Assembly: GCA_963734185.1 (NCBI GenBank) | Contig: CAVTGA010000001.1 | Span: 2,108,001 to 2,172,000 of the forward strand | Length of the DNA stretch: 64,000 bases | Direction: 5' to 3' | From: PALSA-894 sp963734185 | GTDB lineage: Bacteria; Pseudomonadota; Alphaproteobacteria; Rhizobiales; Xanthobacteraceae | Part shown: positions 27,032 through 36,602 of the stretch, piece after piece | Layout of the letters: each line of letters begins with the position of its first letter | Position numbering within the stretch: position 1 is the stretch's first letter | Notes under the pieces: model-generated | The model's input: the letters and a program-made list of their open reading frames with translations, nothing else | Database searches by the model: none | What the model was told of the DNA's origin: nothing | Translations under genes and position numbers: made by a program

Positions 27032-28402
27032 TCATCCCGTCGCGCCGATCGCCTCGTCGACGATGTCGAGCGCCTGCGCCATCTGGCTTTCCGTCACGGT
27101 GAGCGGCGGCGTCAAGGTCAGCGTGTTGCCGAAGGTGGTCTTGAACGACAGGCCGCGGTCGAGCGCGGCGTACATCACGGCTTCGGCCGCGTCCTTGGCC
27201 GGCGCGCGGGTCGCGCGGTCCTGCACCAGCTCGATGCCGATGAGGAAGCCGCATCCGCGCACGTCGCCGATCAGCGCGTGGCGCGCCTGCATCTCGTGAA
27301 GGCGCGCGAGCGCGAAGGCGCCGACCTTGGCGGCATTCTCGGCCAGTCCCTCGTCCTCGATGATCTCGATCGTCGTGAGCGCCGCCCGCGCCGTCACCGG
27401 GTTCTTCTCGTGCGTATAGTGCCCGAACGCGTAGTCGGCGCCGACGTCGAGCTTGGGATCCGCGATCACGGCGGCGATCGGCAGGATGCCGCCGCCGAGC
27501 GCCTTGCCGAGCACCAGGATGTCGGGAACCACGCCATCGTGCTGCGAGGCGAACATCCTCCCGGTCTTGCCCAGGCCGGTCGGGATCTCGTCGAAGATCA
27601 GCAACGTGCCGTGGCGGTCGCAGGACTCGCGCACCCTGCGCCAGAAGCCGGGCGGCGGGATGTGCGGCACCGCGCGCATCGGCTCGGCAATGAAGGCGGC
27701 GATGTCGCCCTCCTTCTCCAGCACATAGTCGATCATGCGGGCGCAGGCCTCGCCGCTCGCCTCGATCGTCGCCGCGCCATAGGGGCAGCGATAGGACGCA
27801 TAGGGCGCCACATGCTCGGCGCCCGGCATCAGCGGCCCGACCGGCCCGGAACGGAACAGCGCCTCGCCGCCGACCGCGGCGGCGCCGAAACCGGCGCCGT
27901 GGAAGGCGTCCCAGAATGACAGGGTCTTGTAGCGGCCGGTCGCGGTGCGGGCGAGCTTGATCGCGACCTCGATCGCGTCGGAGCCGCCGGTGGTGAACAG
28001 GACTTTCGAGAGGTTGCCCGGCGCGACCGCTGCGAGCTTCTCGGCCAGCATCACAGCCGGCGCACAGGCGTAACGACGCGGCGCAAAAGGAAGCGCGTCC
28101 ATCTGTTCGGCTATCGCCCGCTTGAGGCGCGGATGCCCGTATCCGATGTGGTGCACGTTGTTGCCGTGGAAATCCATGTAGCGGCGGCCGGCGGTATCTT
28201 CGATCCAAATGCCTTCGGCCTTGGCGATGGCGTTGAGACACGGCGTCGAGACCGACTGGCGCAGGAAGTATCGCTCGTCCTGCGCCAGTAGCGCGCGCGT
28301 GGCGGGATCAAGCGCACGCGCCGCCCAGGCGCGCCGCTGCGGCGACAGGTTGGTGTCGCTTTCGGATTCGGCGGGGCCGGGCGCGCGCATCGGCACGCTC
28401 AC
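27032..28402 (-). CDS. pbfA: PLP-dependent class III aminotransferase-fold enzyme, PbfA-like
   Basis: A protein of about 456 residues with the class III aminotransferase fold: FTTGGSDAIEVAIKLAR, FDEIPTGLGKTG with Asp267 and the PLP lysine Lys296 in LVLGKALGGG (counted from the ATG at 28390). The N-terminal FLRQSVSTPCLN and YMDFHGNNVHHIGYGHP resemble PbfA, the ammonia-lyase that turns (R)-1-hydroxy-2-aminoethylphosphonate into phosphonoacetaldehyde. Its place beside an aminophosphonate transporter and phnWAY supports this, since PbfA genes are found with phnY/phnA or phnX. A GTG at 28402 overlaps the permease stop (GTGA); an ATG 12 nt later is the alternative. A simple omega-aminotransferase remains possible. 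Confidence 0.75.
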   Translation of the reverse strand: MSVPMRAPGPAESESDTNLSPQRRAWAARALDPATRALLAQDERYFLRQSVSTPCLNAIAKAEGIWIEDTAGRRYMDFHGNNVHHIGYGHPRLKRAIAEQMDALPFAPRRYACAPAVMLAEKLAAVAPGNLSKVLFTTGGSDAIEVAIKLARTATGRYKTLSFWDAFHGAGFGAAAVGGEALFRSGPVGPLMPGAEHVAPYASYRCPYGAATIEASGEACARMIDYVLEKEGDIAAFIAEPMRAVPHIPPPGFWRRVRESCDRHGTLLIFDEIPTGLGKTGRMFASQHDGVVPDILVLGKALGGGILPIAAVIADPKLDVGADYAFGHYTHEKNPVTARAALTTIEIIEDEGLAENAAKVGAFALARLHEMQARHALIGDVRGCGFLIGIELVQDRATRAPAKDAAEAVMYAALDRGLSFKTTFGNTLTLTPPLTVTESQMAQALDIVDEAIGATG

Positions 28403-30096
28403 CGCTTGCGCCACGCCTGCAGGCGGCTGAGCAGCACGCGGTCGAGCAAGATGTGCAGCAGCTTGGCGGCAAGCGCGGTGAACACGATCATGGTCGCCAT
28501 GCCGGCGGCGGCGGCCGAGGCGCCCATCTCGTCCATGTGCACGATGGCGATCGCGGCGAGCTTGCTCGACGGGCCGTAGAGGAAGATCACCGCCGAGACC
28601 GTGGTCAGCGCGTTGACGAACATATAGACCGCGATGTCGATGATCGCCGGCATGCAGATCGGCACGGTCACGCGGCCGAACGTGCGCCACACCGGAACCT
28701 TGAGCGAGGCCGAGACCGACTCGAATTCCGGGTCGATCTGCTTGAGCGCGGTCAATGCGGTGATATGCGCGACCGTGTAGAAGTGCGCGATCGAGTTGAT
28801 CACCAGCACGGCGAGCGTGCCGTAGAGGAAGCCGAGCGGGTTCCACTTGGCATTGACGAAGAACACGTAGCCGAGGCCGAGCACGAGCCCGGGCACCGCC
28901 ATCGGCAGCATGGCGAGCAGGTGCGCGAGCATGCGCCCCCCCGGGAAGGCCTTGGTCTTCTCCACCAGATAGGCGCCGGTGAACACCACCGCGGTGCCGA
29001 CGATGGCGGCGGCGGCGGCCATCAGCACGGAGTTGAAATACGGATCCCAGCCGCCGGGATCGAAGTTGCCGAAATCATAGTTCTTCAAGGTCGGCGTCAG
29101 GTTATAGGGCCAGTAGGTGATGAACGACGCCCAGATCGCGGTGCCGAGTACGATCACGAGGATCGCGGCGATAAACAGGCAGTAGGCGAGCAGCGCGAGA
29201 TCGCGCGCGCGGTTGTGCTTGGGTTCGAGCGGCACCGCGCGTGCCGACAACAGCGCCACCTGGCGGCGCTGCACCGCGCGGTCGATGACGAAGGCGAGCA
29301 CCGCCGGCACCAGCAGCACCATGCCGACCACCGCCCCCATCTCGAAGTTCTGCTGCCCGACCACTTGCTTGTAGGCGTCGGTCGCGAGCACGTTGAACTG
29401 CCCGCCGATCACCTTGGCGATGCCGAAGTCGGTGACCACGAGCGTGAACACCACGAAGGCGGCGTTGATCAGGCCGAACTTGGCGCCCGGCAGGGTCACG
29501 GTGCGGAAGATGCGCGACTTCTTGGTGCCGAGCGCATCGGCCACCTCGTAGAGGCGCGCGTCGGCGAGCGCGAGCGCGGTGACTGCGATGATCAGCGCGT
29601 GCGGGAAGCAGTAGAACACTTGCGCCACGATGATGCCGTTGGCGCCGTAGATCGAGCCGCCGAACATGAGGCCCTTGAGCAGGCCCTGGTTGCCGAACAG
29701 GTAGATGAGCGAGATCGCCGAGAGCAGCGAGGGCGCGAACAGCGGCAACAGCGCCGCGGCGTAGAACAGCCCCTTGAACGGCATGCGACTGCGGGTGAGC
29801 GCATAGGCGTAGCCGAAGGCGAGCGGGATCACGAGGACCGTGGTCACCACGGCGACCCCGATGCTGTTGAAGATCGAGCCGAACAGCGTGGGCGTCGAGA
29901 AATAGCGGATGTAGTTGGCTAGCCCGATGAACTCGCCGTTGGCGTTCTGGAAGCTCTTGGACAACAGCGCCCACAGCGGCAGCGCGATGATCAGCACCAG
30001 GCAGGCGACCAGCAGGAGGACGCCGGCGCAGATCACCCATTCGTCGCGCGAGATGCGCTCGCCCGCGGGCGCGGCAGCGGCGGTGGCGACGCTCAC
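28399..30096 (-). CDS. phnU2: 2-aminoethylphosphonate ABC transporter permease (two fused permease domains)
   Basis: A 565-residue protein with about 12 membrane segments and two BPD_transp_1 units. The first EAA-type loop is near YEVADALGTKKSRIFRTVTL, the second near FESVSASLKVPVWRTFGRV. The fused arrangement, like iron(III) FbpB permeases, fits the 2-aminoethylphosphonate permease family TIGR03262. It lies 3 nt after the ATPase gene, with a GTG start. It should form the whole channel, pairing with two ATPase copies. Confidence 0.88.
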   Translation of the reverse strand: MSVATAAAAPAGERISRDEWVICAGVLLLVACLVLIIALPLWALLSKSFQNANGEFIGLANYIRYFSTPTLFGSIFNSIGVAVVTTVLVIPLAFGYAYALTRSRMPFKGLFYAAALLPLFAPSLLSAISLIYLFGNQGLLKGLMFGGSIYGANGIIVAQVFYCFPHALIIAVTALALADARLYEVADALGTKKSRIFRTVTLPGAKFGLINAAFVVFTLVVTDFGIAKVIGGQFNVLATDAYKQVVGQQNFEMGAVVGMVLLVPAVLAFVIDRAVQRRQVALLSARAVPLEPKHNRARDLALLAYCLFIAAILVIVLGTAIWASFITYWPYNLTPTLKNYDFGNFDPGGWDPYFNSVLMAAAAAIVGTAVVFTGAYLVEKTKAFPGGRMLAHLLAMLPMAVPGLVLGLGYVFFVNAKWNPLGFLYGTLAVLVINSIAHFYTVAHITALTALKQIDPEFESVSASLKVPVWRTFGRVTVPICMPAIIDIAVYMFVNALTTVSAVIFLYGPSSKLAAIAIVHMDEMGASAAAAGMATMIVFTALAAKLLHILLDRVLLSRLQAWRKR

Positions 30097-30099
30097 GCC

Positions 30100-31215
30100 C
30101 TACCCCTTGGCGAACACGCGCAGCGATTCCGGGGGCAGCGCGACGGTGAGCGGCTGGCCTTCGGCGACGCTGAGATCGCGCATCAGGTTGGCGGAGAAGT
30201 CGGCGAGCAGGGCGACGTGCGGGGCCGCATCGGGCTTGAGCTGGGCGCGGCAGAACGAGCCGAGGAATTCGAGCGTGGCGATGCGGGTCACGATCTGGTT
30301 CGGCGTCGCGCCGTCGATGTTGCGCACGCGGATCTCCTCAGGGCGCAGCCCGATGCGCACCGCCGCGCCGTCGGCAAAGCGGCCGGCGTCCGGACAGGCA
30401 AGCTCGATCGATCCGACGCGCAGGGCCGTGGGGCCTGCCACCTCGGCATCGAGGAACGTCATGGTGCCGACGAAATCGGCGACGAACGCGGTTGCCGGCC
30501 GGCGGTAGATCTCCTCGGGCGTGCCGACCTGTTCGATCACGCCCTGGTTCATCACCACGATGCGGTCGGCCATGGCCAGCGCCTCTTCCTGGTCATGCGT
30601 CACCATAATGGTGGTGACGCCGAGCCGCCGCTGCAGCATCTTGATCTCGTCGCGCAGCCTGAGGCGCACGCGCGCGTCGAGCGCGGAGAGCGGCTCGTCG
30701 AGCAGCAGCAGGCCGGGCGAGGTCGCGAGAGCGCGAGCGAGCGCGACGCGCTGCTGCTGGCCGCCGGAAAGCTGCACCGGATATTTTTTGCCCTGGTCAC
30801 TCAAGCCGACGAGCGCGAGCAGCTCGGCAACGCGCGCCTCGATCGCGGCGCGCGCGGCCCTGCGGTTGACCAGACCGTAGCCGACGTTGGAAGCGACAGT
30901 AAGGTTCGGGAACAGCGCGTAGGACTGGAACACGATGCCGAAGTCGCGCGCCGCCGGCGGCAGCCGCGACACGTCGCGACCGCCGATCTCGATCATGCCC
31001 TCGTCCTGCGGATCGAGCCCGGCGATGGCGCGCAGCAGCGTGGTCTTGCCGCAGCCGGACGGTCCGAGGAAGCAGACGAACTCGCCCTGCATCACGTCGA
31101 GTTCGATGTCCTTCAATGCCGTGAAGGCGCCGAAACGCTTATGCAGGTTGCGAATGCGCAGGAACGGCGCGCCTGCCGACGCGCCGTTGCCCTTTGACAT
31201 GATTGGACCGGCCAT
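30100..31215 (-). CDS. phnT2: 2-aminoethylphosphonate ABC transporter ATP-binding protein
   Basis: A 371-residue ATPase with Walker A GPSGCGKTT (51-59), Q-loop IVFQSYALFPN, signature LSGGQQQR, Walker B LLLLDEP and the switch His in MVTHDQEEA. A C-terminal TOBE-like domain follows (RIGLRPEEIRVRN). It fits the PhnT2 family by context with the fused permease and PhnS2. The ATG at 31215 follows a GGGAGGGGGG site; MSKGNG five codons later is an alternative. Confidence 0.9.
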   Translation of the reverse strand: MAGPIMSKGNGASAGAPFLRIRNLHKRFGAFTALKDIELDVMQGEFVCFLGPSGCGKTTLLRAIAGLDPQDEGMIEIGGRDVSRLPPAARDFGIVFQSYALFPNLTVASNVGYGLVNRRAARAAIEARVAELLALVGLSDQGKKYPVQLSGGQQQRVALARALATSPGLLLLDEPLSALDARVRLRLRDEIKMLQRRLGVTTIMVTHDQEEALAMADRIVVMNQGVIEQVGTPEEIYRRPATAFVADFVGTMTFLDAEVAGPTALRVGSIELACPDAGRFADGAAVRIGLRPEEIRVRNIDGATPNQIVTRIATLEFLGSFCRAQLKPDAAPHVALLADFSANLMRDLSVAEGQPLTVALPPESLRVFAKG

Positions 31216-31266
31216 CCGTACCCCCCTCCCCGCCCCCCGCGCGCGAGCGGGGGAGCGAGAGACCGA

Positions 31267-32298
31267 TCAGTTCTTCGGCGCTGCCTTGGACTCGTAGCGC
31301 TTCGACCACTCGGCGAGGATGCGCTCGCGGTTCTCCGCCATCCAGGCGAAGTCGTTCTTGACCATGGCCTGCTCGGTGGTCGCCGGATAGTTGGCGGGAA
31401 GATTCTTCACCGTCGGGTCGGCGACGAGCGCGTAGTATTTCGAGTAGAGCTCGCTCGCCTGCTTGCTCGCGCCCCAGTCGGCAATCTTCCTGGCGATCGC
31501 AAGGTTTTTCGTGCCCTTGACGATGCTGGTCGCCTCCATGTCCCAGCCGGCGCCTTCCTTCGGAAGGATGAGATCGATCGGCGCGCCTTGCGACTTCTCG
31601 CGCGCGCCGCGCATGTCGAAGCCGATGCCGACCATCCGCTCGCCTTTGGCCGCCTGTACGCATGGCGCCGAGCCGGAATGGGTATAGACCCCGATATTCT
31701 CGTGCAGGCCGTCCATGAACTTCCAGCCCTCGGCTTCGCCCATGATTTGCAGCCAGGCCGCGACCGCGAGATAGCCGGTGCCGGACGACGCCGGATGCGG
31801 CATGACGATCTTGCCCCTGTACTCAGGGCCGGTCAGGTCCTTCCACGATGTCGGTGCCTTGACGTTGCCCTTGGCGGCTTCGGCCGTGTTGAAGCACACG
31901 ACTGACACGAACGCGTCCATGCCGGTCCAGGTGTAGGGCGCAACCGCGTCGCGGAACTGGGGTCGGAGCTTGTCTGCGCCCTTCGGCTCATAGGTCTCCA
32001 GGAGGCCCTGTTTCTCGAACAGGATCAGGCTGGTGACCGCAAGGCCGAACACCATATCGGCGCGCGGATTGTCCTTTTCGGCCAGGAAACGCGCCGTGAT
32101 GACGCCGGTGGAGTCCCGCACCCACACGACATCGACTTCCGGCACCGCCCCCTCGATCGCCTGCTTGAACACACCGAGCTGGTCGTTCTCGAGCGCCGTG
32201 TACAGGGTGAGCTTGGTGCGCTGGGCCGATGCCGGCGCAACGGCCAGGATCGCGGCGAGAGCGGCCGCGCCCAGCAGGGCGAAACGACGTTTGATCAT
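31267..32298 (-). CDS. phnS2: 2-aminoethylphosphonate-binding periplasmic protein
   Basis: A 343-residue extracellular solute-binding protein with a signal peptide (MIKRRFALLGAAALAAILAV, cleavage after ASA). The mature start KLTLYTALENDQL and the blocks GMDAFVSVVCFNT, MPHPASSGTGYLAVAAWLQ and FDMRGAREKSQGAPID match the TIGR03261 AEP-binding family, iron-type (Fbp-like) fold. A GGAAGGAG site precedes the ATG. It is the first gene of the transporter set and follows the FAD/GcvT gene by 118 nt. Confidence 0.88.
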   Translation of the reverse strand: MIKRRFALLGAAALAAILAVAPASAQRTKLTLYTALENDQLGVFKQAIEGAVPEVDVVWVRDSTGVITARFLAEKDNPRADMVFGLAVTSLILFEKQGLLETYEPKGADKLRPQFRDAVAPYTWTGMDAFVSVVCFNTAEAAKGNVKAPTSWKDLTGPEYRGKIVMPHPASSGTGYLAVAAWLQIMGEAEGWKFMDGLHENIGVYTHSGSAPCVQAAKGERMVGIGFDMRGAREKSQGAPIDLILPKEGAGWDMEATSIVKGTKNLAIARKIADWGASKQASELYSKYYALVADPTVKNLPANYPATTEQAMVKNDFAWMAENRERILAEWSKRYESKAAPKN

Positions 32299-32416
32299 GG
32301 TTTGGACTCCTTCCCCTCGAAAGCGAAACAGATGCTTGCAGCCGATGACGCCTGCATGAATGCGGGCCTCACCTTACCCAGTTTTCTCGGGCTTGCGCTA
32401 GTTTGACGCCGAACGG

Positions 32417-34834
32417 TCATGCGCGCACCCGCTCGTTGCCCGGATCGTAGGCGCAGCGCTCCAGCCGGACGGCAAGGCTGCGGCGGCCAAACGCCTCGAT
32501 TTCCAGGCTGTTTTGCCCCGAATACTCGGCCGGCACGTAGCCGAGCACGAGCGAACGGCCGGTCGAATGGCCGAAATCGCCACTCGTGGTCATGCCGATC
32601 ACCTGGCCGTTGGCGATCATGGCCTCGCCGCCATAGACCGAGAGCGGGGTTTCGAGCGCGAAGCACTCCAGGCGGCGCTTCAAGCCGGCCTCCTTCTGCG
32701 CCAGCAGCGCGTCGCGGCCAAGGAAATCGCCCTTGTTCAGCGACACCGCAAAGCCGAGCCCGGCCTCGAGCGGGGTGTCCTCTGGCGTGATGTCGGCGCT
32801 CCAGTAGAGGTAGCGCTTCTCCATGCGCAGGCTGTTGATCGCCTTGTAGCCGGCATCGGCGATGCCAAGCTCGCCGCCTGCCGCGCGCAACGTCTCGTAC
32901 GCATAGGCCATGAACTCGGCCGGCACATGCAGCTCCCAGCCGAGCTCGCCCACATAGGTGACGCGCGCCGCCATCATCGGCGCGTAGCCAACGCGCAGCC
33001 AGCGGCAGGCCATGTAGGGGAACGCGGCATTGGAAACGTCCTCGTCGGTGACCTTCGCGAGCACGTCGCGCGCCCGCGGGCCGCACAGATTGATCACCCC
33101 ATAGGCGCTGCTCACGTCCTTGAACGTGACCGAGCCGTCGCGCGGCATGTGCGAGCGAATCCAGCGACCGTCGCGCACACCGAAGCCCGAGCCGGTCACG
33201 ACGTAGAACACGCCCTCGGCCGGGCGCATGATGGTGAGGTCGGCCTCGATGCCGCCCTTGGCGTTTAGGAGCTGGGTGTAGACCACGGCGCCCTTAGCCC
33301 GGTCGAGGTTGCCGGCGGCAAGCCACTGCAGGAAGCGCAACGCGCCCGGGCCGGAGAGCTCGAACTTCGAGAACGACGACATGTCGATGAGCGCGACGTT
33401 CTCGCGGATCGCCTTGTGCTCACGCCCGACGACCGACGCAAGCGCCGAACGCTCGAAGGTCTCGATCGAAGGCCGCGCGCCGCCGTTGGTCACGAAGTAA
33501 TTCGGCCGCTCGAAGCCGAACTTCTGTCCGTGCACGGCGCCGTTGCTGGCAAGGATCGCGTGCAGCGGCGAACGGCGCAGCGGCCGGCAGGCGACGCGCT
33601 CCTCCTCGGGCCAGGCGATGACGTAGTAGCGCGCATAGCTTTCGATCGCGGCGTCGCGCAAATAGGCAAGCCCGCCGTGCAGCCTGCCGAAACGGCGCAG
33701 GTCGAACGGCCACAGGTCCATGCCGGGATCGCCGGCCGCGATCCAGTTCGCCATGGCGAGGCCGGCGCCCCCCGACGCCGCGATGCCGGCGGTGAAGCCG
33801 GCGGCGATGAAGAAGTTGTCGATGCCCTCCGCGATCCCCATCACCGGCTCGCCGTCGGCGGAGACCGGGATCGGGCCGTTGATCACGGTGCGGATGCCGA
33901 CTTCGTTGAGCACCGGGATACGCTCGGCCGCGGGCTCGCCGATGAGCGCGAGACGGTCGAGGTTCTCGGCGAACAGTTCCTGCCCGAAGGTCAGCGGCAG
34001 CTTGCCAAGACCGTAGACCGCGACGGTGTTGGCCTCCCAGCCGCCGACCGCGAGCGCGCCCGGCTCGGATTTCAAATAGAAGTTCTTGTCCGGATCGCGC
34101 AGCGTCGGCAGCCGGTCCGGGATCAGCGGCGATTTCTCGGTCACCAGATACTGATGCTCGAGCACGGTGACCGGCAGCTCCAGGCCCGCCATCTCGCCGA
34201 CATGGCGTGCCCACAGGCCGGCGGCATTGACGGCGATCTCGCAGGCGACGTCGCCAAGGTCGGTCTTCACGTGGGTGATGCGGCCGTGCGTGATGGTGAA
34301 ACCCGTGACCGTCGCGCCTTCCACGATCTTCACGCCGCCGGCGCGCGCGCCTTTGGCGTACGCCATGGTGAGCGAATAGGGATCGACGTAGCCGTCGGAG
34401 GCGATCCAGGTCGCGCCGCGCACGTCTTTGAGATCGACCAACGGGAAGCGCTGCTTGATCTCGTTCGGGCCGATCAGCTCCAGGTCGAAGCCGTAGCTCC
34501 TGGCCGCGGTCGCGGCGCGCTTCAATTCCTCCCAGCGCGCGTCGCTGCTGGCTAGCCGCAGGCTGCCGACGTTGCGCCAGCCCACGTCCTGGTCGACCTC
34601 GTCGCCGATCGTGGCGCACAGCTTGGCGCTGTACTGCATCAGCCGCGTGAGATTGACCTTGGAGCGCATCTGCCCGAGCAGGCCGGCGGCATGCCAGGTG
34701 CTGCCGGCGGTCAGGGCCTTCTTCTCCAACACAAGGACGTCGCGCTCGCCGCGCTTGGCCAAGTGATAGGCGATCGAGCAGCCGATGGCGCCGCCGCCGA
34801 TGATGACGATGCGCGCCGCAGCGGGGAGCTTCAC
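32417..34834 (-). CDS. FAD-dependent dehydrogenase fused to GcvT-like folate domain (DMGDH/sarcosine type)
   Basis: An 805-residue protein. Residues 1-400 are a DAO-type FAD domain with RIVIIGGGAIGCSIAYHLAK (GGGAIG at 13-18) and GSTWHAAGLLGQM, where dimethylglycine dehydrogenases carry the covalently bound flavin His. Residues 430-805 are GcvT-like (MSSFSKFELSGPGALRFLQ, GELGWELHVP, GLGFAVSLNKGDFLGRDAL) and bind tetrahydrofolate in relatives, trapping the removed methyl as methylene-THF. The GTG start overlaps the Rieske gene stop. The family works on N-methyl amines; in this setting the amine may be an N-methylated aminophosphonate (inferred). A paralogue is at 50850-53300. Confidence 0.88.
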   Translation of the reverse strand: MKLPAAARIVIIGGGAIGCSIAYHLAKRGERDVLVLEKKALTAGSTWHAAGLLGQMRSKVNLTRLMQYSAKLCATIGDEVDQDVGWRNVGSLRLASSDARWEELKRAATAARSYGFDLELIGPNEIKQRFPLVDLKDVRGATWIASDGYVDPYSLTMAYAKGARAGGVKIVEGATVTGFTITHGRITHVKTDLGDVACEIAVNAAGLWARHVGEMAGLELPVTVLEHQYLVTEKSPLIPDRLPTLRDPDKNFYLKSEPGALAVGGWEANTVAVYGLGKLPLTFGQELFAENLDRLALIGEPAAERIPVLNEVGIRTVINGPIPVSADGEPVMGIAEGIDNFFIAAGFTAGIAASGGAGLAMANWIAAGDPGMDLWPFDLRRFGRLHGGLAYLRDAAIESYARYYVIAWPEEERVACRPLRRSPLHAILASNGAVHGQKFGFERPNYFVTNGGARPSIETFERSALASVVGREHKAIRENVALIDMSSFSKFELSGPGALRFLQWLAAGNLDRAKGAVVYTQLLNAKGGIEADLTIMRPAEGVFYVVTGSGFGVRDGRWIRSHMPRDGSVTFKDVSSAYGVINLCGPRARDVLAKVTDEDVSNAAFPYMACRWLRVGYAPMMAARVTYVGELGWELHVPAEFMAYAYETLRAAGGELGIADAGYKAINSLRMEKRYLYWSADITPEDTPLEAGLGFAVSLNKGDFLGRDALLAQKEAGLKRRLECFALETPLSVYGGEAMIANGQVIGMTTSGDFGHSTGRSLVLGYVPAEYSGQNSLEIEAFGRRSLAVRLERCAYDPGNERVRA

Positions 34835-36105
34835 GCGTTGGCTCCAACCGACTTCAAGCGGGCGCGCGGCCCGCCGAGCGCGCCGAGATACCAGTCGATG
34901 AAATGCTGAACGTTGATCTCGCGCAGCTTGGAGTAAGGCCCGGGCTGGTAGCGCGGCGACAGAATGCCGGCCTGGTTGGCCTCGCAGATGTCCCAGTCCT
35001 GCTCCGAGGTGCGCTGCCAGAACGGCATCAGCGTGGCGAGGTCGTAGTCACGGCCCTCGACCGCGTCCTTGTGCACGACCCAGGACACATCGACCTGCGT
35101 GGTGGTGGCGTCGACCGGCGTCAGGCGCGTCGCGACCGCATGGTCGTCGCTCGCGTGCTGCCAGAAGTTCGGGAACACGGTGGTGCGCAAGGTCCCGCGG
35201 CTCCATTCGTTGCGCGCCCGGAACGTGCCCATCAGCGGCGCGACCGGGGAGCCGTCGAGGCTCTGGGTCTGCCAGCCCGGCATCAGCGGGGTGCGCGCGG
35301 CGCGCCAATAGGCGCCGGTCATGTCGGAGGACGCGGTGGCCTCGCCGAGCCCCATGCGGGCGAAGCGCCCATTCGCGGCCGCCTCCGCCTGCTCGACCGC
35401 GGGGAGGTTTTCCGGATGCAGCCGCATCGCATCGTAGGTGCCCTGCACGTATTCGGGATGCGCCGTGTTGCAATGGTAACACTCGCGGTTGTTCTCGAAC
35501 ACGAGCTTCCAGTTGGCCTTGACGGTGTAGCGCACGCGCTTGGCGAGCTTCGCGTCCTCGAGACCCTGGTGCGCCATCTTGGCGCCGATCTCGGCCGCGG
35601 CCTCACCGAAACCGACCGGATCGTCGCCCAGCGCGACGAACAGCAGCCCGGCAACATTCTTGAGCGGCACCGGGTGCAAGCCAAGCTGTACGCGCGGCAC
35701 GCCGAACTCGCGCTCGGTCGCGGTCTTGAGACTGCCGTCGAGATCATAGGTCCAGGCGTGATACGGACACACGAAGGCCCGCCCATGGCCTTCCTCGGCG
35801 CGGCACACACGCGCGCCGCGGTGGCGGCAGACGTTGTGGAAGGCGCGGACTTCGCCACCCTTGCCGCGGACGCAGATGAGCGAGTCGTTGCCGATGGTCC
35901 AGGTGACCCAGTCCCCCGGATTCGGGATCGCGCAGGCATGCCCGGCATAGAGCCAGTGGCGGTGCCAGATGCGGTCGAGGTCGGCGTTGAACACGTCGGG
36001 CGCGGTGTAGAACGGGCGGGCCAGCGGCCCGCCGTGCCGATAGGCGGCACAGAGCGCCGCGATCTGGTCACGGTCATAGCTGAGGTCGGGAGACGATCCT
36101 GCCAT
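34831..36105 (-). CDS. Rieske-type oxygenase alpha subunit (GbcA/choline monooxygenase-like)
   Basis: A 424-residue ring-hydroxylating-type oxygenase. The Rieske [2Fe-2S] site is Cys93-x-His95 ... Cys113-x2-His116 (CRHRG, CPYHAW). The mononuclear iron ligands are His211 and His216 (NRECYHCNTAHPEY) with Asp370 in SEQDWDICE. The NNRECYHC form is that of enzymes acting on quaternary ammonium compounds, such as glycine betaine monooxygenase GbcA. No reductase subunit is adjacent. It is coupled to the FAD/GcvT gene (GTGA overlap), exactly the pair expected to take a trimethylamine to lower methylation states. Confidence 0.9.
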   Translation of the reverse strand: MAGSSPDLSYDRDQIAALCAAYRHGGPLARPFYTAPDVFNADLDRIWHRHWLYAGHACAIPNPGDWVTWTIGNDSLICVRGKGGEVRAFHNVCRHRGARVCRAEEGHGRAFVCPYHAWTYDLDGSLKTATEREFGVPRVQLGLHPVPLKNVAGLLFVALGDDPVGFGEAAAEIGAKMAHQGLEDAKLAKRVRYTVKANWKLVFENNRECYHCNTAHPEYVQGTYDAMRLHPENLPAVEQAEAAANGRFARMGLGEATASSDMTGAYWRAARTPLMPGWQTQSLDGSPVAPLMGTFRARNEWSRGTLRTTVFPNFWQHASDDHAVATRLTPVDATTTQVDVSWVVHKDAVEGRDYDLATLMPFWQRTSEQDWDICEANQAGILSPRYQPGPYSKLREINVQHFIDWYLGALGGPRARLKSVGANA

Positions 36106-36232
36106 CGGGCACTCGCGAATCCGGCTACCTCAATATGTCACACAAAATCACCTTTTGCCAACTCTTCAGAACGCGAAGCCCTCACCCTGATTTGAAAGCG
36201 AAAGAGGTCCCACCGATGTGTCCGGCCGCGCA

Positions 36233-36571
36233 TTAACGCGGGCGAACCGTCAGGACGGGGCGCTCGGGTTCATCATCAGGGGCGATGCGCTCATTTCCTT
36301 CAGACGGTTTTGGTGATTGCTCCACCATATAGACGGTTGCTCCGGATCTAGCTGCCATAACTCGAGCGGCGCCCTCGTAAGCGGCTCTGATTTCCTTGGA
36401 TATTCCAGCGGGATACGTAAGGACCATTTCTGGAACGGCTGAAGCAAATTCAGCCTCTGGCTCGGCCGGCACAGGGTGCAGACGGTCGAACAGACGTGAC
36501 GCCATGAGCGCAGCGACCGCGAGCGTCGCAGGCAGAATGACGAATGCGAACCATTCGAGCGGCGTCATCAT
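36233..36571 (-). CDS. Small membrane-anchored hypothetical protein
   Basis: A 112-residue protein with one N-terminal membrane segment (MMTPLEWFAFVILPATLAVAA) and a soluble, Glu/Pro-rich remainder. I do not recognise the family. Base composition is less GC-rich than in its neighbours. It follows the 70-residue protein by 31 nt and precedes the Rieske gene in the same direction. Its role in the block is unknown. Confidence 0.5.
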   Translation of the reverse strand: MMTPLEWFAFVILPATLAVAALMASRLFDRLHPVPAEPEAEFASAVPEMVLTYPAGISKEIRAAYEGAARVMAARSGATVYMVEQSPKPSEGNERIAPDDEPERPVLTVRPR

Positions 36572-36602
36572 TGCGCCAGGTTCCGAAGCTTGCGCTGAGA
36601 CT

